A stretch of 64,000 nt of DNA from Heliopora coerulea (GCA_030142905.1 JASJOG010000157.1:62001-126000), one strand, 5' to 3'. Counted from the stretch's first letter, positions 43,996-58,701 are shown. Notes: generated from the letters alone by a model not told the origin. Numbers and translations: made by a program.

Positions 43996-45850
43996 TTGAT
44001 TTTTCGAGATGTACTGAGAATGATTGAATAACTATGATGTATGGCTTGAACGAAACAGCCCATGCTTTCAACGATGTGAGCCTACAGAATGAGTACAGCT
44101 ATGTTTAAAACAGCTACTTACCATTGGTTTCGAGCCGTTTCCGTTTGTCCAAACGTTTGAATTTCATAAACAGTATGCGTATGTTTATTTGCTTTTAACA
44201 ATGCCGTTCCTTTGAGTTCTGTGCTGGGCTCTTAAATTCATCACGAGAAGACAACATGAATTCCTTATTCGTTAAAGTCCATGCACTTTGGTGATTTTTG
44301 ATGCAATTTTTCCTACGATTTTCTCTGTGATTTTTGTAACGCTTCACGCTACGGCTTAAAATTGCTTGTGCCCACTAGCGACGATTTAAGTGCATTTGAA
44401 TGCAATTTGTCGTCGCGATATTGCCAAGGTTTCAAGCATGTCCGAAATCTGCTGCAATTTTACTGTGACAAAATTTACATCAAAAATCACCTCTGTAAAC
44501 GGGCCTTTATGTTCCCTATTTCTTTATTCAAACCTAGAGCGCATTCTTGGCGACTGTTCTGGAATAAGAATTCAAGGAATTAAGGGCTACAGTTATCTTT
44601 TGGAATCTTTCCGGAATAGCAATACACTGAATGAACTGTAAGTTTGTAGTATTCTTTTGGGACTATTACTTACATAATGTGCGCAAAATCACCCATACTG
44701 GAAGCTTTAAAGGCTGTTTACACGGGCGATTTTTGCTGTGATTTTTAGCCTCCTGACACATGCGATTGAGTGGAGTGACTTGCAGATCATCTGTGCGAAG
44801 CTTTAAGGTAGAAAACGGTGCAATACTTTGGTGAGTTGTTTACTCAGTCGCATGCTTCAGGATGAGAAAATTCGCTTGAAGAACTGCCCATATAAACCGC
44901 TCTTTAGAAGACGTGCGAGGAAAATTGAACTAAAAGCCAGAAATGTATTCCAATAAGTGCACCTGTTCTATGAATTTATATTATTCATATATGTGATTCT
45001 TGATATATAAATACTTTATCTTCTAATTTATTGATATTATTTTTATATGTATTAAAGGTTATCACCAATCGCGTATTTGAAAGAGCTTCCGCGAAAGGCG
45101 TATTACTAAAATTACCTCGTACCCTTCGCCAAAAGTCTAGAAAAATTCTCGGGAAAAATCCGAAAATCCGGCTATTTAGAGATGTTCAAAAAAATCTTTA
45201 AGAACCAACTAGAAATAAAAACAGCTCTAATCTGAAATCCAAATTTGCCCAAATTGTTTTGAAAAATATAAAGAAAATTCTAATCGAATTTCGATAATAT
45301 GCGAACATTTTTGCATCGTGCAGTTCTACGAAATACCGAACGAACGGGTTCCAGTGGTCACTAGGCGGAGAACAATTTTTTTTCCCCGGTAACTTGGCAA
45401 TCATTAGACATATGAGAGGTCGACTGGCAAGAGTTGGTAACCTGGAGCATAGTGTACTTTGAAATGTTGAAGCAATCGTAGGAAATTAAACCTAGTCACA
45501 GATGAAAGTCACATGAATGATTACAAATTTTTAGTTTAACCATCAAATTTAACCATGCAACGACAGCCTTCCTATGGACAAAAATAATGGAACCATCTGG
45601 CTACATTTTCAACTAATGCTACCTAAGAATTAACATGGCTTGGCTACATCCTACCTTCAGCAAACACCAGTAACAACATTGTTCAATTCCTATTGTAATA
45701 TCGAAAAATTGGAAAACTCGAAAAATTCCTCAAATTTAAAATTAGAAAAAATCGAAAGTCAAGCAGAAAATAATCAGGACTTTCAATCTGAAAAAAAGAA
45801 AAAAATCTTGTACGCTTATTCAGAGTAATACTTCCTTCAAGCTCCTCCTT
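43996..45850. other. No gene; MITE-like text
   Basis: Repeated phrases of the CGATTTTTG.TG.GATTTTT type at 44280-44350 and 44480-44760, beside TGTAAACGGGCCTTTA and GGCTGTTTACACGGGCG, which are inverted matches and suggest a non-autonomous element at about 44500-44735. Confidence 0.4.
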
Positions 45851-45855
45851 TTAAG

Positions 45856-46230
45856 CGTCATGTGGTTAGATAAATTATTTGATTGACTGATTGTTTGGTT
45901 AGTTGGTTGGTTGGTTGGTTGTTTGGCTGGCTGGCTGATTGACAGACTGACTGATCGATTAATCGATTGATTGACGTCATGTGGTTAGATAAATTATTTG
46001 ATTGACTGATTGTTTAGTTAGTTGGTTGGTTGGTTGGTTGGCTGGCTGGCTGGCTGGCTGGCTGATTAACAGACTGACTGATCGATCAATCGATTGATTG
46101 ACGTCATGTGGTTAGATAAATTATTTGATTGACTGATTGTTTAGTTAGTTAGTTGGTTGGCTGGCTGGCTGGCTGATTGACAGACTGACTGATCGATCAA
46201 TCGATTCATTGACTGATTGATTGATTCCGG
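45856..46230. repeat. ~120-bp satellite, three units
   Basis: Unit starts (CGTCATGTGGTTAGATAAAT) are at 45856, 45975 and 46102. Each unit has TTGATTGACTGATTGTTT, a GGTT/GGCT run of variable length and GACAGACTGACTGATCGAT. Variation in the GGTT run explains the 119 and 127 bp spacing. Confidence 0.88.
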
Positions 46231-47010
46231 CATAAGAATACATGGAATATACGGTTGCTGCGTACCTTTCAGATTTATTTGCGTTCAGGAATAGGCGAAA
46301 CAGTATTCTGACTGTTCCGCTCTTGGTGACAGAATAAAAAGACTAAAATAATAGAAGTCTTACGCCGCTGGGAAAGAGTCAAAGCCCAATTTACCGCCAT
46401 CAAGTTGATTCTGGTTTTACAATAAAACTTTGTCGGCTCTTTTGATATTTAGTAGTCCTGGTAATCTTTTTATTTGTACCCTGCAATTAGAATGATCAGT
46501 CTATGGATTCGACTTTATTATGTCAATATAATTTGTTTGCTAAATTTATGTGCATATACCGTAGAATTCTGAAAGTAACGGCCCCACAAAAGTAACAGCT
46601 GATTTGCGATGTCTCTAAAATCTTCTGAAAGTAGCAGCCCCCCCGAAAGTAGCGTCCTCCCAGAAGCAACGGCCATCGTGCAGTCTGTCCAACCCAAAAA
46701 AGTTAACTCGCCAAATCGGGATTTTACTAGAGAGGTCAGGGGGCATACTCCCCCTGAAAATTTTGAAATCTTGACGTCTTGAAACACCATTTCTAGCAAT
46801 CTCGGACAATAATTTCCTTCAAAACAACTCAGTAAATTGGTCATCATCTTGCGTTTGTTTTTTTTTCCATAAAAAATCCAGCTGTGATGAAAGATTAAAC
46901 TATCGTAATTCATCAGACAGAGACATATTCATCGAGACGAAGTTCAAGAAATCGGATATTACTGACTTATTAAAAGGCAACCAGTCAAATTTATGTCCTG
47001 CTTACTTCGC
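46231..47010. other. No feature recognised
   Basis: Short direct phrases GAAAGTAGC.GCCCCCC near 46565-46675 suggest a small repeat. No gene is supported. Confidence 0.4.
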
Positions 47011-47019
47011 CTATCTGTT

Positions 47020-47370
47020 TTAATCTTTTACTGTTCATTACTAGAAAATATTCTATCATTAACACTAACCTCAAACTCGTTAATGCATACATTCATTTTA
47101 CATCTTTTGCTGTTCATTAGCAGAAAATATACTATCATTAACACAATAACACATTCATTTTATTCAATCGACATTCGTTAGCTTAGATACACAACCATTT
47201 GCACTGAAGGACATTCTATAGCGCCAACAGACGACCATTAACACCATTCTACTTTACATTAGAGTAATGAATGTGGACTGAATAATATGAATGTATTTTT
47301 GCGTTAATGAGTTTCAGGTTGGCGTTACGAGCAGTACATTTTCAGATAATGAACAGCGAAATGTGTACTA
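47020..47370. repeat. Inverted-repeat element with direct internal duplication
   Basis: CTGTTCATTA.(C/A)AGAAAATAT(T/A)CTATCATTAACAC occurs near 47032 and 47108, and an inverted, diverged copy lies at 47271-47365. Together they form a fold-back repeat of ~350 bp. Confidence 0.6.
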
Positions 47371-47597
47371 TTTTCAAAATATCAAAGGATTATAATCGTT
47401 GACAGACATTTCCTAATCACATTCACAAAAGAGTTAAAATATTTCCTCCCGAGTTATTTATTACAACTACGTGTTAATCAAAACTCCCAAAGCGCCATGT
47501 ATCCTGAGAAACTCATAAACTGTGAGAAGACTCGACAAAGACATTAATGATCTTTTAGGGTGCATATATCTCGAATTGTCTACTTGCATATTTGATA

Positions 47598-47990
47598 TAC
47601 ATGTAGATGTAGATATAGATGCAGATGAAGATGTAGATGTAGATGCAGATGCAGATGCAAATGTAGACGTAGACGTAGAAGTAGATGTACATGTAGATGT
47701 AGATGTACATGTACATGTAGGTGTAGGTGTATATGTAGATACAGACCTAGACGTAGATGTACATGTACATGTAGACGTAGACGTAGACGTAGATGTAGAT
47801 GTAGATGTAGGTGTAGATCAACATGTAGATGAACGTGTAGATGTACATGAAAATGTAGATATAGATGCAGATGCAGATTTAGACGCACATGTAGATATAG
47901 ATGGAGACACGGACGGAGATGTAGATGTAGATGAAAATGTAGACGTAGACTAGTTGCAGATTCGGATGCAGATCCAGATGCTGATGAGTC
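47598..47990. repeat. GTAGAT hexanucleotide satellite, third locus
   Basis: The same degenerate six-base family as at 9.7, 13.0 and 18.4 kb (GTAGAT, GTACAT, GCAGAT, GTAGAC). No mobile element is recognised at its edges. Confidence 0.88.
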
Positions 47991-48537
47991 CATCAAGTCG
48001 TGGTCCGTAGAAAACCAGAAGTACTATGTTTCACTGGTACGCACCGAACAAGCGAGGTCAACAAGTAGTTTATTATATGGCTTTTCTGAAATTTAATTGA
48101 CAAGTGCAAAAGTAAAGAACGTCAATTCAAAGCTTGCAATTCTCTCGTCATTTTATGGAAAATTCCTTCACCAAATTCACTCTGCACGGTTACTCTTCCC
48201 TTTCCGATTGTTCATACTACATTTTCACTTCATATTTTGTCAAAAATTTTAATTTCCATTTGACATAAACATCACGTTTTTAAATCCTTCCTCCTGGGTA
48301 GAATACGGGAAGTATCCGACTGCTCATGAACCAATCAAATTGTAGGATTTCCATATTCGAACCACTCGCTGCTATAGCCATATAATAAGTACAATTAGCA
48401 ACCCTGACTGGTTTATTGAGTAGTTTGACTTTGTGTAGACGCACACACCCCTTAATACGAAAACTCATATAGTGGAAAATTATTTCCTGGATCTAGTTAC
48501 AGCATATAAACTTTGGCCATTGTTAAGTTATTAAGGA

Positions 48538-48656
48538 TCAGTTTTTCTTATCTCGACAGCATCTTACTTCAAAAATATGACAGAAAAGATCCAATATTTC
48601 CAGAACAGTCAAGACACTGCCTCCCAAAAACAAACCCATGGTTCCACCTGCCTCAG
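48538..48656 (-). CDS. DEG/ENaC channel, exon 7 (TM2 and C-terminus)
   Basis: Encodes AEAGGTMGLFLGGSVLTVLE, the hallmark of the second membrane segment with G-x-S filter, then ILDLFCHIF and a short basic tail RCCRDKKN before TGA at 48538-48540. Confidence 0.93.
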
Positions 48657-51600
48657 CTAAGAATAAGAAAAATGAAATGTTAATGCACATATTTTGTATA
48701 AAAGTACAGAAAAGATATAACAAAATAACAGGCATCCTACGCACGCTCTGATTGAACGAGTCGCATTTTCTCTTAGAGTACAGAGACACGACTAACGTCA
48801 TTTTTATTTTGAATTTGAGTAGAGAAGCATAAATGACGTCACAAAAACTCAGAAAAACCTTGGTTGCATTATACAACAAATAGAAAATAGTTTTCGTGTC
48901 TCTATACTGAGATAGAAACATGAATGACGCCATTTAAACCGAAAAAATACACCAGAAAACACTAAGCCACGCATTGCATTTTCACTTGGCATTTGTCTCG
49001 TTTAAATGACATCATTCATACTTCTATCGCAGCACAAAGACACTCGAGCGATATTCTATCTGTTAATTATAAAACAGGTTTCGTATTATGCACGCAGTGA
49101 CTGGTCAGTTACCATGTTTATATCAGGTTGTGTAAACACGGTTAAGATATCACAGCGCCAGTTGGCGCCAAAATTTGTTCTTGGCGCTAATGGGAAGCTC
49201 TGATTGGTTTACGAACTAATAAGGAGAACTTACCATTTGATATTGGAAATAAAGTTCGTTATTTATAATCATTATTGCTTAGTTCTTACTTTATAAAAGA
49301 AAGAGAAACTGTTTAGTTGAAAAAACAGAAGCAGTAGCTTTCGAGTTCACCCAACCTTCTCCTCGTGTTTGCATCAGGTTATATAAGCACGGCGTAACAT
49401 TTCTTTTTCTTAAATGTAAAACGGCACCTTCAAAGTTACAGTGGACCTTAAGGGATTACTTTGGGTAAAGCCAAGATGAAAAATTTTGGATACCACCGAG
49501 TGGTGCTAAGCTTTTTAAGCTGAATAACTTGCGAATCGCTCAAAAGCAGTCTTTGCTTTGAATTGGTTTACGGGAACAAACCGGATTTTCTTATATATGG
49601 TTTGTAATATATGACAATTGCAGTATTTATAAACATGAGATATCGCTTAGTTTGTTTTTAAGCTTGCTCAGAAAATTCAATATCTTACTGAGTATATTTT
49701 CTGTCTCGTGTTCCACAGTTTCTGCTCCTGGAAGCACTCTGTCTAAGGAAAGGTCAGCAGATTGAATATCTTTTGTATGTCGCGATTTGAACTGCAACAT
49801 GGAATCTAATACGCATTAGTAGTAATATTTTTATTTTCAATCACTTTGTATATAAAGTTGTCATACAGTAACGAATTCGGATCAATAAATTCTAATTTTT
49901 TCCTAAAATTAAGGTAAGGGCGAATACTAACTATGTAAGATGAAATATCTTGGATTTTCGTTCGAAGTTAAGCGGTAAGATGATTTTTTCAAGCCAACTT
50001 ATGAGTGGAGTCTTTCTTGACGGTCACTAAGCTATTTAATATTGTTTTTTCAGTCCAAGAAGCTACTGTGCGCAGTGGCGAATTAAGGCCTGCGCCCAGG
50101 CCTCCACATTAAAGGGCACGATGTTTCACCTAATATTTTGTCTCTTGTTCACCGTAAATAATGAGGGATATAGCAAGCTCCTTTACCATGGAAGTGTTAT
50201 AAACATGATCTTTATGTGTCGTTGACGTTGCTTACCACGGCCTTTGGGCGGCTTAAAAGGTATCAAAATATTTGAGTGATTGTGTAGGGAATTAAAACGA
50301 TAAAATAAATGGCAGTCGAGGTCCCCCCACTGCCTTAATCCAGCCCTGACGGCGCGCTCGCGCCTATGAGATATTGACATGATAACGTTCTAATTGCTGT
50401 TAGTAGAAACTTAGTCGAGTACTATTGCAAATGCTGCATTCTTATTGGCTACGCTACTTGCTATCTATTCGTCGATAGATAACGACTAGCGAAAATGGCC
50501 TCCGCCTCTCATTTTTGTGAAGTTTCTGAAGACGAAATAGATTGCCTACTTGAAAGTGTAATCCCAGAGAAGACGAAAAATGTTCTTTGCAAAGCGTTTC
50601 TACTAAAACAATTAGATTATTCGCTCTTGATTTCTATGAGGTGATAGTTGACGAGGGCGAAGCGCTCGTCAACTATCACCTCATGGAAATCGAGAGCGAA
50701 TAATGTAATTGTTAATTAGAATATACTACACCTATATATCATTGGAAAGATTACATAACTGTATTCTAGACTGCATATAGACTAATACTAGACTAGACCG
50801 CTCTGTGTTCTAATACGAGACCGCTCTGTGTGCAAAACGTTTAAGATAAACCAGAATTTATCGGAATCGTCGAAAACTTCAATACCTGAATGATTATTAT
50901 TGTCATTATCATCACCATCATCAACATCATCATCATCATCATCATCATCACTATCATTATCATTATTGCTTGCCATTTTCATCATTATCGTTATCGTTAT
51001 TGGGGTCAATATCAATATCAATATCATTATCATTATCAGGATCATTATCATTATCATTGTCATTAGTACTATCACTGTCATCGTTATCAAGCCCACTATC
51101 GTTATTTCTATTATTTATGTTCTCATCATCATTAAAACAGACAATCGCCGAAACCAAAAAAATGCACAAGGTCGTTCTCAAAAGCGTTTTTCGGTAACGT
51201 GTGATTTTCTATTTTGAACTGGCAGAAGTGCAACCTACATCTTTCAAAATAAACAATTGACTGTTAAAGCATCCCATGAATGTGCTGCATATACTTACCG
51301 ATGAAACTATCAAACGGATATGCTGGAACGTCTTCGCTCACTTCATAGCTCATCTCGTTGTAAAATATTGACAATTGAAGCACATTTGCCCTGAAAATAA
51401 GAAAAACATTGCATGATACGCAGCTAGTTCAAAGCTTGTTCTTTCAGATTATTTGCCTTATGTGTGGAAGATTGGTGAAAATTTTGCACTTGAATCTCGA
51501 GTCCGTCAGGATGGGAAATATTGAATTTTTTTCTGGCATCTAGATAACCGCGTACACTTTGTACCAAGAGTGGCGATGATCAATAATATGAAATTTAATC

Positions 51601-54600
51601 TAAGAGTGGGTGTATCTTCATAAGAATAGCAAAAGGTCTGACCAGTCAAGCATTTGCTGGGCTTCCTGTTATAAGTAGTCCGGATTTGCTTAGCTGTAGT
51701 AAATAGTCCGGGATGAATTTGTTTAGGATCATTTAAAATCTTATGTCAATTAGTCAGCATCAAAACATATACGTAACATATGGTAGTAACTTCGACCGCC
51801 ATATTTGGAATTTAGGTGTGTCGTACATTACAAAATGACAAGAAGTTTTCAGTATATAAATGATTTTCTTTTTCTTTCTTCAGGGTAAACGACAGGTCAC
51901 CTACATGTGGGGTTATAAGTAATGTTTTTTTAATTATATTCACAAATTCATACGCCATGAACAATAGGCTTTCTGGCTGGACTATAAAGAAACTAATAAG
52001 AATACATGGAATGAAAAGTTATTACGTTCTTTTCGGACTAATTTCGATTTAGAAATTGATGAAATAGTTTTATGACTATGCTGCTCAAGATAGCAGAAGA
52101 GTTGGAATACGTGAATGTTCAGTGACCGGCAATATTTTAATGGTGGAATCGTCACCATGACACTCGGATGCCATCGACCTTTATTCAACAAGCATATTAT
52201 CCCCTCTTCTGAAAAAAAATATAATCAGAAAGAAAAATAAAATAATCTCCGCTTTAAATAACTAGTATGGTTCCACTAGACCTTTACAGACGAGAAATCT
52301 GTTTAACAAAGTAAACAGTTCGACGTCGAGGGAGTAGAGATCATATATTAACTAGAATGCATTGCAGCTAAATGTCACTCAACCTCAGAGGAAAATTGAT
52401 TGCCGCCATATTGGATAAATTAGAGGGCAAAACAAATATGCCCGGATGATAAATTCAAGAACATGGTCGAACGATACTTTACTTTTGTCTCTTGTTTGTT
52501 TCTTTTTCTTTAAAAAAAGAGAATGTAAAACAATTAAAGCAAAAATAGTAGGAGGCTAATACCCAGAAAAGCAGTTTTTCTGTTTTATAGTTGATGAAAA
52601 CAAACACGAAACAATTTCCCAAAATTAGTTGTTTCACTTTTAGGTTCTCAAACAGACTGAAAAGGGTTTGGAAAAGGACAATTAATTATTTTAATATTTA
52701 TTAATATTAATTTATATAATTAGATATTAATTACATGATTGATAATATTATGAATAATAGTTATTGATTAATGTTAATTAATTTGATATTAATTAATTAA
52801 TGTTACTCAAATAGTGGCGCTCAATTTCATCCAAATTTTTTTGGCCCCATTCCCTTCTAGTTTTATATGATCTCTATGGCCGAGTTTGCGTAGCAGCACG
52901 CCAGAGCCCAAGTAACCGCTGACAATCTTATTACGGGATCAGAATATTTGTTCCTTTTGTGCACTACATATAAGTGAAGTTTTATCGTTTCTTAACCCTT
53001 TCATGCCTACAGTTCAGTGGCGGCGTGGCCCACAGGAACACCGGGACACCGGGACATTTTCCGGCGGGTCGCAAGAGTTTTTTGTGTGTAAAACCCTATG
53101 ATTCGTAGGTAAAAGACACTTATGTAGAGGGTTAGGTTAGGTACAGAATTACCACAGACGTGACATTTTATGTAGAGTTATGAAATTCAAAACACCTGTA
53201 GGCCCTGCAGAGGGATCACTTTTAATCATTTATATTTTATTATCGACGCATGTCATTACAGACACATGTCATGATGTCGGTAGTTTCTGCTAAGTTTTTA
53301 TCTTAATGAATTTGAAGTCGTCGCATCTTCAATTCACATCGTATTTTCATTAGCACCAGTCTCCTCACCTCCACCTTACACCACTGCTAAAAGCGGACCC
53401 TTAGCATATCATTTCCCGGGCCCTATTTGAGAGCTACGCCGCTATTACTACAGTTGTCGTATAACAACCAATTATTAAAATGGAACAAATAAAATAAAAA
53501 AGACAAAAGAAAAAGAAAATAATCCATGCTTGATAAAGTACATCATGTCAAACGGCTACACCGTTGCCTCTAAACAAGATGATGGCGCTCAAAAAATTCA
53601 AAGCTGAGGAAAATTAGTAAGTCTTTTGCATTTTTTTTCTATAAATTTCATGTCTGGTGTATATTTTCAACGTCTTGAAAACATTTGTCGCAGCATAAAG
53701 AGTTTCCTTTGTTGATCGATGTGAAGCCAAATAAAAAAATCCTCCATTTAGAATTGGTAGAAGGTGACAATGTCAAATGAACCTCAACCCAAACCCCATC
53801 AGATTAGTTGATGATCATCAATAGGCTACAAGAACCTTACCTCAAAAATTCTTTCCAATCTTTTTCTTCTTTAGCATATCTTCCTTTACTTGTAGCTAGG
53901 AAGGCCTTGACTAGTGACGACGTGTTTTTCACATCATTGAACAGGGCATAAGATATGTCCGTTTCGAACGAAGTTCGTGAGCAGGGTTCGATGCAGCTGC
54001 AATTCTTTACAACCTTTTCAAGGAACTTTGCTGTAAATTGTGAGTTACACATACGTACTCTTACATATATTATATGATTTGTAAGGAAAAAAACATTTTC
54101 AATCACTATCGAAAACTGTATTCCATTATTACGTGTCCTAAGCTACGTTTCTGTTCATAGCGAGGTGGTTCACCATGTTTTATTTGACTGAATTTTTAAG
54201 TTTCTTCTGGTTCTTCTAGCTTAGAACTTCTTTTAAAAGTGAGTGTTCCTGTTTTAGCAATAATGAACCTTTCGGCAATACTAACATAATATGCAGCCGA
54301 GCAATGGACATGGGAAGTGGAACAGTTCCGACTATTGCAACCTGCGTTGCAACAAAACTAACTCATTCACATGGGAGTATGCAAATATCCCTTTCCCGTT
54401 TGCTTCGCTGAACAATTGTGATTGGCAAATTTAAAGGACGAAATCTCTTTTTTGTGTTATTTTGTTACGAAGTAAAAGAAGCGAAGTAAAACTAAAGTTA
54501 AGCAATAAAAGGAAATTTTAAAAATATGAAAAAAGGAATAGAAAGGAAAATAAGATACGTAAAGAGAAAAAAAAAAAAAGAATCATAAAGAACTGACCAC

Positions 54601-57600
54601 TCTACGGCTCTTAGTTTTCAAAAAATTATTGAAAAAACTATGTTCAAGAGAAAGTTTGCAAAATTATAAGCTTACATTAAGAAAGACTTTTTTTTTTTCT
54701 TGTTCCCTTACCTTCGTTCGGTACGTAACATTCCTCATATTCCGTCCAAGAACAAATTCGAACGTCATTAACTAAAATAAAAAGAAACAATCTATCAATC
54801 CTGTTGTTTCTGCTTTATTCATTCGTCCTTTACAGCCAAAAGATTCTTTCTACGAGAAAAACTGGTGACACATAAAGAATATATAACAGAAAAATAGAGA
54901 AGGACAAGATTTACCAATAGCTAAGATATTTTATGAACAGAATATGCTTGTTATAGCAACTGTCCCTTTAGCACTTTTGGGTCCATACTCGACATTGGCA
55001 TTTTACTTTTTCTAACGTCAGACGGTTTTACTCGTCAAAGAGGAGACGTCTTTGACAGGAAAGGGTTAAAGTAATTTTATTTAGTAATTGAATGGAACTA
55101 TGTACTTAGGTGAAAGACAAGGATATTCACGCTGCTCCAGGTGAAAGAACTCATACCGGGCAAAAAGAGAGAAACTACTTGACCGCTGCAGCGAAATGCA
55201 TTCTGGTAATTCTATTCAGCATATCTATAAAGGGAACTGGCCATTATTATAAGAATTTTGTTCAAAGGTAGAAGATACATTTTATTGCCTATGTTCGAAG
55301 GCTAGCCAAAATTGTTTGACACTTTTATTCCAAATTTTAGTCGAAAGCCTGCCATAATTCCTTTTAATTTAATTAGTTTTCAAGTCAAGCAACAGTTCAT
55401 GCACTCAACTTACCTATTCGAGGAAAGCTTTGGCATCCACATGTTTTGATAAGAAAACCTCTCTTACATTCATCCAAACACCCTGCCAATGAATACTTCT
55501 CGTTCACGCCTACCTCTTTACAGCTCTTCTCGAACAGTCCAGGCAGAGAAATTACCTTAAAAAATTAAAATATCCTGATTACAATGGAAAACATAACAAG
55601 CCATGCCAGAGGTTTCGTGCAAGCAACAAAATTGAGGGTTCGTAGAATAATTTCTGATGACAAAGCAAATGTGCTTAAGCAGAACAAATGGTAACTCAAA
55701 AAATGAGAAGATTACGAACCACAAACCAAAGATAACGTATCAAGGCAAGACCTTCGGAAATAAGCTGCAATCTTTGTAATACTAGAGCATCAATCATAAT
55801 AATCAACCCATGGTGTTAAAAAACACCACAAAGTACACTAAAGATATGCAAGCAGGTACACTTTGGTCGTTTTTTACCCATGCTCCTTCCAGAATTAACG
55901 TTTTGATGATCAAATCCGACTTGGTTGTTTTACTCTGGTTAATGTCTAATCCGACCGTGAAAGAATTAACAGCATTAAAAGTTTTACTGAGTTTTATAAA
56001 TAAGCTTTTCATGAAAAATTTAGAGTGTGCTAAGCTCCTTAATCTCATTGGTACAACGCCACTGAATGACATGATGCAAGGATGAAGATTATGTTTTTGT
56101 AGTAATCATAAAGTTAACAACCGTAGATGAGATGGGAGTTAATCTTTAAAATTCATGATACGGACTTTATCGATTATTCCTAATAGTGATGATAAAGATA
56201 TTTTATTGGGCTTTTCGCTGTGAATAACAAGAGTTTGCTCAGCGATAGAATTTTATTAGACATTCCAAAACTATCAAACATCCTTGGTCAAACAACTTTT
56301 TGTATGCAGCTCCGAAGGACTATGACCTGCTACCATTGAAAATAACGGAACTTTCATCCTTTTATATGATTCAAAAAGCGGCTTTTATAACTTAATTCAG
56401 GATGGTAAAGTTCGACATGTTTGCAAGTTCTAGAATACAGAACTTGTGACAGTTCATCAGCTGACCATTAAGCATTGTCGTCTTGTTTCTACAACTCTTA
56501 ATAGAAACAGTCTTGGCTTGAAATGGATCTGGTTGAAATCGAATACGATTTCCTCTGAGCTATGTCCATTTTCCGGACCAAAACCATAAATTGGTAGTCT
56601 CGTCTTTCAATTCTTATTACGATAAAGAGGATGAATACAAATGAGACTCCCAATTGATACTATCTCATTTTTTTTCACAACCTCTTTGTGGTATAGCTGA
56701 TAATCGAGTTTCAAATGGGACGGAGCCATTTATGAGAAAGAAAGGAAAATGTTTACTTTAGTAGGATTGCGCTGTCAACCACATGCATCAGGGACGTAAC
56801 CTGTGTTCATTAAAGGTGGCATATTTACTCCTCTGAGTGGTGTGTAGCTTTAATTCAAAGAATGTCGAATTTTTGATGGAATAGAGCCTAGAAAATGAAG
56901 TCTAAAGTGAAACTAGCTCAGAAAAAAAGACTGCCTTTAAGTTGTAGAATTTTCAACATGAAGCCTTTTAAAAGCAAAATGGGTGAGACCAAACCCATTT
57001 AAACTCATACAAATTACAAGGCATTGCAGATGACTTATTAGCGAGATATAAGAATAGAATACTGCATAGACAGTGATAAATAAGGTAAAAAGTTAAAAAG
57101 TTGATAACTGCCGTAACTGATCACAAAGAGATCAGTTGAGATCAGTTTGAGATCAGTTACGGCAGTTATCAACCTTTTAACTTTTTACCTTATCCGAGAG
57201 ATTTTCTCTTGGTCGAAGAACTGTCGAGACAATGAAATTTTTTTCTTGGATCTTACATAGGGTTTATTTTTGTGAGTAATTCCACCACGTAAATATATGA
57301 CCGGTTTTTGTTTTTTTCTACCTATAATGTACGGGCGAAGAAAACATATTTTAATATAAAGGAATAAAGGAGACGACAGCTGGCATTAATTCAGTCAATA
57401 TTTGAGCTATACTTGAACAGAAATTTTGTTCCATCGACATTTCATTATCTGGAGATAGTAAGAATGCATAAATTGCAACTCTTTAGCCAAGCTCTTAATA
57501 AAGGAAAAGCACAGGCCTTTTATACTGATTCTTCAATCAAATTTTCAACTACTCCATGATACATCGAATCCACAACTTGATTCCTGAAAAACTGGTTCCA

Positions 57601-57936
57601 ATGTAAGAACCAAACCTTCAATTCTTTTGGGACATAAAGTAATCACAAACATTAGATTAAATCTACAATGTAATTCTTGTAGCCAAACACCTACCCGTTT
57701 TTTAGTGACAGAAACGAATGCCTTGGCACCAGGCATCACTGCGAAACCCAAGTCTGAAGTGAGCGCTGGCTCAATTTGATCATGTACCCTGACTTTTAAT
57801 CCAATGGCTAGCGCTGTTAGGTTGTATTCATAAACCTGCACGTTAAGGGTCAGCTCAAGACCATTACTAGCACCAGGACTTGACACACTTTCTTCTGTAA
57901 AGTTTGGAAGACCTAAATTTGTAATGAAATAATGTA

Positions 57937-57967
<31 letters not shown>

Positions 57968-58661
57968 CTTCAAACAAAAAAAATAGCCAACACCAAGAAC
58001 TTAAAAGCAATATACACCATCCAATATAAGTTCTAAGGGGCCTGCCCCTTTATCAATTCTTGATAAAGGGGCAGGCCCCGAAACTTTGAAAATAAAGATT
58101 GATATAGAACTTATACTGGATGATATATATATATATATATATATTATATGGCTGAGCTCGCTAGCCAGTCTATACGCAAAATAATGCACGGTAATTGGCT
58201 GCCTAGCCGTACAATAAGTTTTTCGTACAAACCGGCTAGTTTTGGCGGGAAAATTTCCAAGTCGATTTGAAGGAAAACAAGTCAGATTCAGATACGTTTT
58301 ACAGAAAATTTATACTCAACAAAATACGGAAAAGGAAGTTAAATGTTCTCAACGATAATTTTATGCAGAAAACTAGAAGAACAGATGAAAAAAGCGACAA
58401 AGAAATAGGTAAAAACAAGCAAGTAAACCTTAGCCATTAGCTCACGAACACGAAGCTTCCTTAAAAAGCGATGAAGAAAGGTGCTAAAAGCCATATAATA
58501 AATTCCTTACTAACCTCGTTTGTTCGGTCTGTACGGGAAAGTATTTGCCCTCGCTCCTTCGTCGTTCGGTCTCTATGAAAACCTCGGGCAAATACTTTCC
58601 TGTACAGACCTCGCACTCGGTTAATAAGTAAACAATATATATATATATATATTGCAGATTG

Positions 58662-58701
<40 letters not shown>

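Noticed and set aside
47522..47996. Asp-Val and Leu-His frames
   Set aside because: GTAGAT satellite translation.
50788..51217. Ser/Ile/Asp-rich frames on both strands
   Set aside because: ATC/ATT simple repeat in the channel gene intron.
55803..56085. Overlapping ~90-codon frames on both strands in a channel intron
   Set aside because: No splice sites, family match or repeat support; each is the shadow of the other.
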